DNA from: Progne subis subis
Lineage: Eukaryota; Chordata; Aves; Passeriformes; Hirundinidae
Reading direction: 5' to 3'
Assembly: GCA_022316685.1 (NCBI GenBank)
Contig: JAKJHU010000184.1
Coordinates: 594,138 to 658,137 of the forward strand
Length of the DNA: 64,000 nucleotides
In this document: piece after piece, positions 13,423 to 25,500 of the stretch
Layout of the letters: each line of letters starts with the position of its first letter
Numbering within the stretch: position 1 is the stretch's first letter
Program-made: the position numbers and the translations under genes
Notes under the pieces: generated by a model
What the model was told of the DNA's origin: nothing
Databases searched by the model: none
What the model saw: the letters and a program-made list of their open reading frames with translations, nothing else

Positions 13423-13540
13423 GGTCAGAGCCTTTGATGGTGAGGGGGAAGCGGCCTCACAATGAGTTACTGGAGTTTGGATAAGAAGAGCTGCCTGCAG
13501 TACTGCAGGCACTTCCTAGCGGACAACGGCGCGTTCCACG
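13423..13540 (+). CDS. PLCH1: PLCH1 alternative first coding exon 1a (5' UTR plus 26 codons)
   Basis: The exon follows a strong acceptor (pyrimidine tract ending ttgcag at 13422), so it is internal and needs an upstream non-coding exon. The ATG at 13462 has A at -3. It encodes [20 protein letters not shown] and six more residues, and ends with one G before gtgagt. That G plus TT of exon 2 makes the Val codon of VERCM, exactly as exon 1b does. The resulting N-terminus is cysteine-rich and basic, unlike the acidic exon 1b version, so the two isoforms could differ in targeting (inference). A short upstream ORF overlaps the start. The phase fit and splice sites support it, but I cannot confirm this isoform without RNA. 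Confidence 0.72.
13437..13484 (+). promoter_or_regulatory. Upstream ORF overlapping the exon 1a start
   Basis: An ATG 25 nt before the PLCH1 exon 1a start opens a 15-codon frame that ends TAA at 13482-13484, past the main ATG and in another frame. It would be expected to lower translation from this isoform. Confidence 0.55.
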
Positions 13541-16500
13541 GTGAGTTACAGAGCTGTTCTGCGTGTTCGGTCCCATTGTGTGTCCGCGCGTGTACCTCCC
13601 GGGGCCGCTGCTCTCGGGCCATGCCCGCTCCTCGGGCCGTGCGGGGCTCCCGGCAGCGCGGGGGGCACGGCGGGGCTGCGGCGGCGCCAGGGGGCGCTCC
13701 GGGACCGCCGCCCCCCGGTACCGGGTCCGGCCGACACCACCGATCCCCCCCGGTACCGGCTCCGGCCGACACCACCGATCCCACCCCGGTACCGGCTCCG
13801 GCCGACACCACCGATCCCACCCCGGTACCGGCTCCGGCCGACACCACCGATCCCACCCCGGTACCGGGTCCGGCCGACACCACCGATCCCACCCCGGTAC
13901 CGGCTCCGGCCGATACCACCGATCCACCCCGGTACCGGGTCCAGCCGATACCACCGATCCCTCACCGGTACCGGGTCTGGCTGATACCACCGATCCCCCC
14001 CGGTACTGGCTCCCACCAATCCGACCCACCCCTCCAGTACCACCGATCCCCCTGGTACCGGCTCCGACCGATCCGACCCACCCCCTTCTGGCCCCACCGA
14101 TCCCTCTCTGGTCCTGGGTCCAACCGATCCCCATGGTATCACCGATCTCCTCTGGTGCGGCTGGGACTGGACCCGCCAGGGTCGGACCGTCCCCCGGGTC
14201 CCCCCGGCCTCCCCCAGTGCTGCTGGGGCTGGATCTGACTGGTTCCACGGGGTCCCACCGATCCCCCCCGGGGCGGGTCCCACCGACACCCCCCGGTGCT
14301 GCCATGGTCCAACTGATCCCCGCGGTGCCAGACCCGCTGGGGTCGGCCCGTGGCCCGTGCCCGGTACTCACCTCTCCCAGGGGCAGGCAGAGCTGGTGGG
14401 CTCCAGGGAAGCACCGAGCCCCGTTGTGGCAGAGCTGCTCTGGGTCGGTGCTCGTTGTGCTTTGGGTGACACGGGCTCGGGGGCTCATCTGAACAGACAG
14501 CTGGACCCTTCTGTCTGCTGAGGGAGTGAGTTCGTAATGCTGCTCTGAGAGACCCAGATCCTGTATTCTTTTTTCCCTTTGAGGTCAGTAATTAAAACCC
14601 ATCACTTTAGGGCAGATTTATGGCACTTTAATAACAGCAGCATGGAATGGCTATGAATTAAAGATAGAAATACTCATCTCATTCAAAGCAAAGGTAGTTT
14701 TTTCCCTAGAGACCATTCAGCTCCATTTTTAGTGTGTTTGTCAGGACTGGAGAGGTTTGCAGCCCACTGTAAAGCAAACTGTATCTGCATTTTTGTCGTT
14801 GTGGTTATGTCACCATCAATGAAGTTAATGGCTTAGTGGGAGAATTAATCATTTGTCAGTCTGTGAATCTTCCTAATGAAAGCGAGTTCACAGAGAGCCG
14901 CATTTTTCCCTGTACTGCTTTTTTCCTTGCCCATGAGCACTTCTAGGTTTTGTGGTTTTTTTGGGACACCAGAAGAATGCTATTAACTTTCTGAAAGTAA
15001 GTTTGACAGTGGTGTTGTCACATTAATTAGTGTGTGTGCTGCACTTGGGGCTTGTGTTAGAGGGAAAGTGCTGTCATCTCCAGGCAGAACCATTCTGCTT
15101 CCCCAGTGAAGTGGATTCGTTCCTGGGATTTCTCAGTCCACTCCTGTGGTCCCACTGGTTTGGGTGGGATCCTGTTCCTTCAGAGCTCCCTCGGGCCTTG
15201 TGGAAGGGATGCGTTCATCCGGTACCCCTGAGCACCGTGGCAGTGTTTTGGGAGATGCCTGTTAATCCCGGTTCTCCCCAGGCAGCTCCCTGCTGTCCTG
15301 CACCAGTGTGTGACTGGAACAGCTACAGGGATGTGTATCTGCAGCTCTGCTATCCCAGAATAGTGAAAGAGTCTGGTCCATGCTCTGTGACCCGAGGTGG
15401 GGTTTCAGCACAGAGCAGCACCACGTCTTTATCCTGCTAATGGTGCAAAGGCTGGATAATGATCCGTCAGCACAGAGTCCAGTAATCCATGGACTGTGAT
15501 TGAGGGATGGGTCTGCAAAGTGATAATCATCTACAGCCCAAGGGATAACTAGCAGGAATCCTAGGCCAGGAAGATTTTGTGGCCTAATTTATCTATCTTT
15601 GATTGATGACCAGATAAGATTAACTATTTTTCCCTGACAGAATCCATCAGGGCTTCCCATTTGTCTCCTTTAACCTAAGCAAGACACTGCAGAGACAGTT
15701 CCTTCCCCTCTGAGTGTATGGAGGGGCTGAATTCCCCCTGGACAGGGACAGAGGTGACAGTCCCAGAGCACGGTGTAAGGATGTGTGACAGTCCCAGGAA
15801 TTAGGGTGGTGTTCTGGTGCTCCAGAGGAGCTGGGCTCCTCCAGGGCTGTGCTGATGATTCAGGCTGCTCACATGGTCCAAGTGCACCCTCCCTGGGAGC
15901 AGTGGGGCAGTACGGTGGCATCAGCGCTGTCTGGAGTGATTGTCTGGAACTGAACCTGGGAGCTGGAGGAACTGCTGCACCTCAGGTGCAGGCCAGGTAA
16001 AAATATCCCAAAGGGCCAGCTGGTGTTCTTAAAAAGAGTTAGGAGTATCTTTAGAAGGACTGGAAATGTTTGCAGAGGTGTACAAGAGGAATTTTGCTGC
16101 CCAGCTGTGCTCATCTCTGGTGTTCTTTGCACTTTTGTGGCACCTGCATTACTTGAAGCACCTGAGCAGATGGTGTTCCATTTGGTCACCTCCTGCTGAG
16201 GAGTTCAAATGCATGGACTGCATTAATAAAAATGCTGAAGCTCTGTGTTTATTTGGAGTGGTTTAATTGTTTTGTGTAAAAAACCCCCAAAATCAAAAGA
16301 CCACCAACAAAACCTCAAACAAAACCAAACCTCCCCAAAAAAGCCAAAGGAAAAAAGGCTCAGCTTGCAGCAGAAACACCCAGCTGAGCCTGCAGCTCTG
16401 TTACAGTGCAGTGCCCCTGCAGCAGGAGGACAGCACCTGCGCCATGGAGTGCATTACTGTGGGATGCCACTTCCCTGGAAGTGTTCAGGGTTGGAGAGGG

Positions 16501-19500
16501 CTTGGAGCACTCTGGGATAGTGTAGGAGGGTGTCCCTGCCCATGCAGAGGGTGGAATAAGGTGAGTTTTAAGGTCCCTCCAACCCAAAGCACTCTGATTC
16601 TGCGATCAGTTGAAGGATGATGCAATTTTGAGTGTTCAGGAGTAAGATGAAGGTGTTGGTGCCACAAGGTCCAGCCTAACACAGTTCTGGGCAGCAGTGT
16701 TTGAGCAGGTGAGCTCAGGAACAGAGAGAAGGGTACAGAAGTGGAGATGAGATGAGTCAGGTTTGTTTAGCCTGAGAAATCAAAGATTGAGAGGGGATGT
16801 GACTGCTGGCTCTGAGTGCATTACAAAGGGAAAGCTCAGGGAGGAAAAGGCTTATTTGAACTGATGGGAGAAGTTGGCACAAGAGCAAGTTGAAAATTGT
16901 CCATGAGGATATAAAACAGGTCCAGGAAAAACTAAGGTACTTTGGGAGACTGACAAGTTTTGGAAAAATAGTTACAGCATTGTATTTGTGCTCTTGCTCT
17001 GAAGTTGTAAATGTGATTAGCAAACCATGTATTGACTGATGGGAAATAAGGCTGGAAAACTATCTGTGGTCCCAGTTCAATTCCTGTGCCCAGTGAACTT
17101 CAGATACAAACAGCAGTGCTCCCATTCCATTCAGGAGCATGCTGCTGAACATGGATCAGGCTGCTCTCTCCTGGGTTTTCATGTTGCTTTGAGACACTTG
17201 TATGTTGTTAGATAAGGAGAAGTATTGATACACAACTGTGGTGCTTTCCACGGGGCTCTGACTGAGATTCGTGTGTGTAATGAAATACTGTGTGCATTCA
17301 CACTGCCTAAGGCTCTCTCATAATTTTATAATTTTATTAGGAAAAGCTGCTAATGGCTGCATTTGCAGGATATTAAAATTCTTATCTGTTTATGTCTGAA
17401 ATTTTTGGTTACAGAAGTGGAGGTTGCTGCTGTGCCTTGTACTCTGGGGAGTCTTATCTGCCCAGAAGCAAAAATGTCAGTTTTCTTCAGCAGCAGCAGT
17501 GAGATACAGCAGTGTGTGTGTGCACACAGAGAATAACAGACCAGAGACAGGGGCTGGGGGTGAGCTGTTTTAGCAGCTTCTGCAGAACAGGGAAGACAAG
17601 CAATTAGAATGTTTGGAATAGCCTTGAGGATTTGATGAACCCACTTTCCTTTCCCTCTTCTTGCAAGCAGTTCCAAAATACAAAGTACAGCATCCCTCTA
17701 GGCTTGGAAGAAGAGATTTTTTTTATTTATTTTTGCGGGGGTTTTAAGCTGTAAATGTGCATCATGTTTTGTTTGCTTGCTGGCAGTAACAATGTAGGAA
17801 TGGCTGTGCTGTCAGAGCAAACATCCATTTAACTTTGCTACTAGATGGTCAGGGCTAAAAGTATAAAGGAAAAAAAAAACCCAAAGTGTACAGAGCAGCC
17901 CTTCCTGTGCCACCCAGTCAGCGAGACAAGTACTCCCCAGCCAAAACTGCATCTAGATAATTGCAGTTTTTATTATTGCATCTGATAGTTTTATTTTTTT
18001 CCGTAAGATTTTTGTGATTCCTTTATGCTTGTGATCATCTGTGGGAATTAACCCCAAAACTTGTGGTGGTTGGTGTGATCCCTCTGGTTGGAGGGAAGCA
18101 GGAATTCAGGCTGTCAGGGATGGAGCAGGTTGTGTTGCTCTGTTGTTTCACCTTGGAAAAGGAAATGCTTGGAAGGTGTGAGTGGGTCTGAGGCGGACAG
18201 GTGACACTTAAGTCACGTTGGGCACATCCTGGTGGCTTTGACATCCTGATGAGGAAACCACGGAGAACCTCTCCTTGCTTCAGTGACCTTGGCCCTCCAT
18301 GCCCAATGAGAACATAAAATGCCTTCTGTTCTCCTTTTTTGTGCAGTCAAATGGTCTATTTTGGTTATCGGAGCACAAGTGTATTGGGGGAGCAGTCCTA
18401 GAGCTTTGGCAAATTGCACAAATCCTTCAGGCCTCATGTTTGCTGATGGGCAGTGCTGTATAATTAGCTCTGCCGAAGCCTCGTGCCAGGCTGGGGGCAC
18501 AGCTACAGATGCCAGATGTGGGCTGCAGGATTCAGCCTTTTATCTTCAGACTTGCTTCAGCTGGAGTTTCATAATGAAGCTGGGAAAGCAGAACGAGTTA
18601 GTAGTGCAGGAATTTGTGTTTTGGTTCATATTCTGATTTGTGTGAAATATCCACAGTTCGTTCCTCAGGACAAACGCATATAAATGAAAATGTGTTTGCA
18701 AGAAGAGCATTAAGGAATCAATGTATTAAAGTCCACTTAGATTTTAAGAGGGCCTAAAGTGCCTGAAGAAACTCTCTCTGCTTTGTTCAAGAACTGTGAT
18801 TGTCTCTGGATCTGTTCATGAAAGGAGTCTCTTGTGGGATCTGTCTCCAGACAATGTTTCAGGTGGTTGTGTTCTAATGCCCAGTATTTCTCCCCTTTAA
18901 TTTTTGCATGTTTCTCAGCTTTCTATAGAGCCATGTCTTCATTAACGAGTTGATAAAAGCTTTAATCTGATAAAAATGACAAGCTTTCCATGCAGCTGAT
19001 ACAAAGTTTTATTCATTGCTGGCTGACTTTTCACAAGGAGATTTTCTCACAGTTCAGATCTAAGATTACACTTGGATGATGACTATGAGGATGTTGTTAT
19101 CTCCTTATTTCATTATCTATTCCCTGTAAGAGGTGTTAGTTCTCTAATCAGCTTTTCTTACTCTTTAGCGGAATTAGGCTTTGTACTGGTTTCCAGCTAT
19201 GTTGACAGTGATAAAGGAAAACCCAATGAGCTAGAAAATGAACCTTCCTCTGATGCTGTAATTTCCAAACTGTTAGTTAAATCATATTCTCATTTATTGG
19301 GAAATGGATATTTTGCAGTAGAACTTGCAGGCTTGTGTCCCTGTCCAGTGATCTGAGCCTCGTGAGGTGTGGGCAGGAAACCTAAGTGGGGAGAACAGGC
19401 GTGGAGGTGAGGCTGTTCCCTTTCCTGCCAGACCTTAGCTCAGGACTGTGCAATGCCCATGGGACAGCAGTGATGGCTGAAAAGATCTTGTCTTACAGTG

Positions 19501-22500
19501 ATCATCGATGTTAATCAACTGCAGGTAAAGGAAAACGAGGTTTTTGTTCAGAAAGCTTGTTTGTCACCATCACTTCTGGGACTGTTGGAACTGTGTGAGC
19601 TGTGGCTCTGCAGAGCATTCCCAGCAGGACCTGTGACCCCTGGGAGCCAGGGAAAAGCCAAGCAAACTGACAGGGCTTGGGATTAAATGTAAAACCTGGC
19701 TTGACACTGTGAAGTTGTCATGGGGATGATTTTTTCTTTTTTTTTCCTGGAAGTCGAATAAACCCACAGGTCTTCTTATACCATTTGGCATATGTCAACT
19801 GAGTTACATAACATCTTCATTTGTTTGCTGTAATTTGTTTCCTCTAACCTATATAACATGCTTGAGTTTCTAACGGCACGTAGCATTTAAACACATCTTG
19901 TTTTAAAAAGAAGATTATTTTGGAGACAAAATAATGAAGAATGTATTTGTGATTGTGTAAGGTTTCTTACAGAGCAGCTGTGGTGTTGAAGGTGCTTGTG
20001 TAGAGCTTGTCTTATAATTAACAGAACAGTAGGAGTGTGAGTAATTTGCATTTAACACGTTATCAAGTGCAATCTGATATATCAATAATTAAACTGTACA
20101 GCAGTGACAGTTTATTTTTTGTTGTTGAATTGCAGCTCTAGCACATCATTTCAATGTACACGCACTGGTAACTGTCTAGAGGCTTCAGGGTGGTGATTTC
20201 AGCCATGAATGTGGTGAGCTGAGCAGGGACCAGAGCTGGGGTAATGCCGTGGGCGCCCCATTTCCCTTGCTCTGCCTGGCAGTGGGTGACACTCCCTCCT
20301 CGGAGTGGCACTTGTGCCACCTCCTGCCATCCCAGCCTTGACAGCGCCATTGGAGCCGCAGCTGAGAGCAGCCAACACATCCTGCAGTGGCTCTGGGGTC
20401 TTGTTTCACGTTCCAGGGTGCTGGACACAGTCCAAGGATGCCCTGCAGAGCTGAGCTCTGTCGTGGGGGCTGAGGGAAGGCTCTCTGTGTTGGCAACAGC
20501 TAAGAAATAAAGATTTCTCAGGAAGTAAAACATGTCAGCTCCACGTGGATCTTCTCACCCATCCCACTGAAGTTCAGCAGGCATATGGAAATGAGGGGTG
20601 GTTTTACTGACTGACTTATTTTTTGTTTTCTTCCTCTGTCACATTGTCTTTCGTGTAACTTTTTCCTGGCCTGTGCTAGACAAATTCTGTCTCTTTTATT
20701 GCTGTCACAATGTTTGGGAATACAGCTGGGAATTCCTTTGGCGTGCTGATGCAAATGTCACAGTGGAAGAGCCAGCTGAAGAGGGAAAGAATTAGAAAAT
20801 GCAATAAAGGAGAGATGCAAAATAAAGGAAAGATGTGGAGCTGACTTCATTCTTGCTGTGCTTTCCAGCCCTGCGAGCCCTTGGGCTCCGTTGTGAGGAA
20901 GTGCAATTTATGCAAGTCTGAATGCTTCTTCCCATTGTTCCCACGCCGCCTGTAACCCCCTGATTTCAGGAGCACTGGGATGTCCTAAAGCAGCCCAGGG
21001 TCTCGCCGGGGCACGGGGGCTTTCTGCAGCCGCTGGGAGCGTTGGTGCTCAGCACCTCCCGCTCCTTGTGCGCCGCACCGCTCAGGGATGCGCAGCCCCA
21101 GGTGGGGACAGCGGGACAGTGCCACCGGGAGGGGCACGGGGCCAGGGCGAGGGCACGCTGCGCCCGGGGCTTCTCCCCTGCCGCTCGCAGAGCCCCGGGC
21201 CGCACACGCCGGGGGTCGCTGGGGAGCGGGGCCGGGTGTCCCCTCCCGCCCCGAGCCTGCGTCACCGCTCTCCCGAGCCGGAGCGCGGTAATCCCCGCTG
21301 CCCGCGGGAGTTCCCTGCGCTGCCCGGCGCCGGGCGGCTCGGAGCCCGCAGCGCTGTGTGCGGGGACGGCGGCAGCTCCGCTCCGCTCCGCTCAGCAGCA
21401 CCGGCACACGCTGCCGGCTCCCTCGCAGCCGGCGCTCCCCGGGCGTGAGCCGAGTTACCCCTGTCGCCTCTGCGTTTGTGCTGCGGGCCGCCGAGGTGTC
21501 CCCGCTCGTCCTGAGGAGCGGTGCGAGGCCGTACTTCCAGGGATTGCTTTCCAAATGCCTTGGCTCTGAAGGCAGGAAGATCAAACTGAGCCCTTTCCCG
21601 AAGGGAGGATTTCCGTTCTGCTTGCCAATAATGCACGAGTTAAAAATTTAATGGCAGACCTCGAAGTATATAAGAATTTAAGTCCAGAAAAAGGTAAGGA
21701 TGTTTGAGTTTGGAATTGATGTAGGACGAGCTTGTACTGTGTCTGGAAATGCTTATAGAAAAACTTAACCTTTGGGACTGGTAAATTGCAGTGTTTACGT
21801 GGACATTGTTGGTATCACCACTGTGTATCTATTTCTGAATGTTTGACGAGAAAGCCTGGGTTTGTATTAACTCGAAAGTCAAGTCAATTTCCATGAAAAC
21901 GTAGTTTGTATTTGAGATACTGCTCTTTTGATGAGGACAAACTGCGCTTCTGTGTTAGCCTAAATTATTACAAATGTGTTTGCCTTGAATAAAAACATTC
22001 TTGACCTTTTCATCTGTTGGGGAATTTTGCTGTGGCTTTCAGTGGAGAAGAGTTTGTTGGTTTTTATCTAGTAGCACTTATAAATAGTATAACACATTTG
22101 CAGGCGGCATGTACAATTTGAATGAAAGCACTGGATAAAAGATGTCTTTCCAAGAATTGCAGGAGATGGTACAAAAAAGGAAGACATCTTGAATAACTTT
22201 CTTCATTATCTTGTAGTTTATAATGTCTAATTTTGTTCAATTTAAGTCAGTGCTGAATGGAAAGTGGCAATTTGCTTAAGCCTCTAAGTGGATAGAGAAT
22301 AAATGCTGTAGAGAAGAGAAATCATGGTAGATTAAAGTTAATTTTTATATTTTGCTCATTCTTAAGGATGTTGAATTATGTTCTTTTAAAGAAAACACTT
22401 AGAAAATACATTTAGCATGAGAGCTTTCTTGCCAGAATTGTGTAACTAGAAGAAATTTTTGTGACAAGATTACCTGTAATTTAAAATCAAACAAAGTAAT

Positions 22501-25500
22501 CTAAAATAAAGCCACCAAAAGTCACGGATCATACTTTGAAATATCATCTTGCCTGTTATAAGATGATAGAAAATATCAGGGCAGTGTTGGGGGCTGATAC
22601 GCTTTTTTTTTTTTCTTCTCTTTGTATCTGTCATGGTTGATTTTAGTGGATATTTTTTATCCAGTGGAAGTCACTGGGAATAGACATAGCTATTGTATAA
22701 AAAGCAGAGCCTATTTTAGGCAAAAGTGAGTTATTTGTGGATGCCCTGTGGGGAGGGCTGCCTGTGCTGGGGCTGCTGAGCTGCTGTGCCAAATGCTGCT
22801 GTTCCTCTCACAGGTGTTGGCTACCCAGAGCTCTCCGTGGAGCTTTGGTGGCCGTGGCCGAAGGAGGGCACCTGTTACTCCATCTGCCTTCCCAGGTGCA
22901 GCAGGTAATGGATATGGCCCCACTGAATAATTCACGGCAGCCAGCTCTCCTGGAGGCGCTGGGAACAGGCCTGCAAGAAAAGCAGCAGGGTCAGGTTTGG
23001 AATCTCATGGCAGTGTAGGTGTGGATAAGCACATTCCACACCAGAGGACTCGGCTGAGGGTGGAGTTCTGCTGGAGCTCACTCTGCAGTCCTTCCTTACC
23101 CAAGTGTGGTAGCAAGGCCAGGTTCCAGCTGGTCATCCTTGGCTGTGGCAGTGCCACCTCTGTGTGGAGAGGCCAGCGAGGGCTGTAGAGCAGTGAGCAG
23201 GTGTCCCTGCTGTCCCTGGGTGTCCTGCAGTGTCCCTGCATGTCCCTGGCACTGAGGTTTGGCCGCTCAGAGGTGGGGTCACGGCCGGGCTCCCCTCTGT
23301 GCCAGGGCCCATGGCAGTGCCCTGTTTAATGCCCTTATTAGTGCTGCTTTGGGACTCCTGTGCCTGCAGCTGTCCGAGCACCTGTCCAGGCACCGAGTGT
23401 AGGCTCTGGAATACTCACATGTAAAAGGAAAAGCCTGGAACAGCAAACTGGTCTGCGTGGATATGGAAGGCATCAGTCTCCTGGGAAGAACTTGGTCATC
23501 CCCAGGTTTCATTCCAGTAACAGCTTCAGTCAGGATGAAATGCACTCACAATAAGTTAGCACAGGCACATGGCAGCTTTGGCAGCTGGAAAGCCTCGAGG
23601 TGATTTGGCATGTCCTGAGGAGGTTGCCCAGTGTTGCCCTGAGTGCCACCTGACCCAAGTGTCACAGTGGGGCACCACCAAGTGTCCCTGCCATGGCCCT
23701 GCCGAGGGTTAGAGGGTGCTGGAGCTGCGTGCTGAATTACTCAGTGTTCGTGGGTGTGGTGCTTATGAATGAAATCTACTCCTTTTTCAGTAAATCTACA
23801 GAACACTGTCATGGTGTTAGGGGAAATGTTGCTGTTTACTGAAGAGCTGTTGTCTTTCCAAAACTCCAGGGCACAGATTACAATTGTTGAGGCAACTCCT
23901 TCAGTGCTTTGCTGGAGACTGAGCTGCCCCAGTGCCACAGTGGGGTCAGTGCTAGCACTGCAGTGGCACACAGCAGCTTGGGGACAGCAGACTGGTGAGC
24001 AGAACGTGCTGACAGAAACCTTCCCAGCTCTGTCCAGCACCGAGCTTGCTGCAAGGGATGTGTGTGCTGGATTTGCCTCTTTCCTTCAGCAGCTGACACT
24101 TCAGGGAGCGAGTGCTGCTCCGTGTCTCCTTGCATGACTGAAGTGGGAGCTGCGAGGAGCCCCAGGCTGGCTTTCCCTGGGAGTGCCAGCAAACCCAGCA
24201 AACCCTACCTGGCTGTAGGGCAGGGAGCTCGAGCCTCTGCTGTGGCAGGTTATCGATACCAGCGCAGCAGAGAACGGGCTCAGAGGTGTTACCAATAGAA
24301 ACATCGATCAGCCTGAAACTCAGATGCACAAAACAGCATCATTTTCAGTAATAAAATCACTTCGGTGTTTGAGACTGTCAATTCACTGTTTGCCCACAGA
24401 TGACTCACAGTCGGTGACTTGCACCGAGATAATTTAAAATAGAATAGATAAACATGTTTCTTTAGCAAAATGACTATTTCTGAGGAGAGTGAATAAATTA
24501 GCTCATATCATCTGTTGCACTGCAGTCTCCATTCATTACTTTTAAAGGTTAATTAACTTCACCTTCCATTCTATTCTGCTTTCCCCCCCTGTTCCTAGTC
24601 TGTAGCCGAGCCCCAGATGTGGCTTTGTTTGGCAGTCTGGGGGAAGCAGTGCTCCCTCCGGCCTGGCTGCAGGCCCTGGGGACTGGATCCCTCTCCCAGT
24701 GCTCCCGTGCCCTGTCATCGCTCCCCTCCCCAGGCCCTGGTGCTGGGCAGGGGCCGAGATGCTGTCACACGGGGCTGTTTGCTGATAACTGCTTGCACTG
24801 AGCTGGGACAGTTCATCCTCTGCAACCATCCCGTCTCTGTGTGGGCACAGGAGCAAGCTTTAGGAAGGGCCTTTTGGCGGTGGGGTGTTTTTCCTAGTTT
24901 TTGTTAAATTGCTGAAGTTAAGTGGGAGGTGTGCCATAGAAAGGGTGGTGTGGAACGAGGGGGTCTGCCCTAGCTCAGTATGTTGTGGTGGGAATTGTAT
25001 TTGTTGTATCACACAACACAGGCTGAGAACAAGGTCTGGTTCACCAGTGTATGATCTTATTTATGTACTTACTGATTGTTTTAGAGCAGATGTGGGATTC
25101 TGGCAGAGAAAGAGCTCGTGGTTTACATCTGCATCCAGAGGCACAGCTCCTGGGATGCCCAGACTGCTCTCCGCCAGCTGGGAGGCCTCGAAGGAGGAGC
25201 CCCTCCCTGCCGTGGCACTGCAGAGGTGGCTCAGCTGCAGTGGAGGGAGGGATTGCCCTCCTGAGCAGAGCTCCCCTGGCCTGGGAAGCCCTGGGGTTTG
25301 CTTTGGGGACAGGGGCACAGACCCTGGGGCTGGTGCCTGGTGCTCCGTGTCATGGTCACACGGGGGGAGGGTGCTGCTTGTCCTGGAAGCCACCCCCCGT
25401 CTGCACAGTGACACCACACACCTGTGTGCTCGTCCTCCCCTTGGCAGGGCCAGAGGAAACTCTCCTCTTCTGTTTCTTCCCACCTCCTGCTTTTTCCACA

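Larger units (their letters stand above)
14341..20989 (+). other. PLCH1: PLCH1 intron between exons 1a and 1b
   Basis: AT-rich unique sequence with two CR1 fragments near 16.5-17.0 kb. No additional exon was recognised. Confidence 0.5.

Noticed and set aside
13457..14488. Long ORFs on both strands over the 36-bp minisatellite
   Set aside because: The repeat length is a multiple of three and stop-poor; the real coding part is only 13462-13540.
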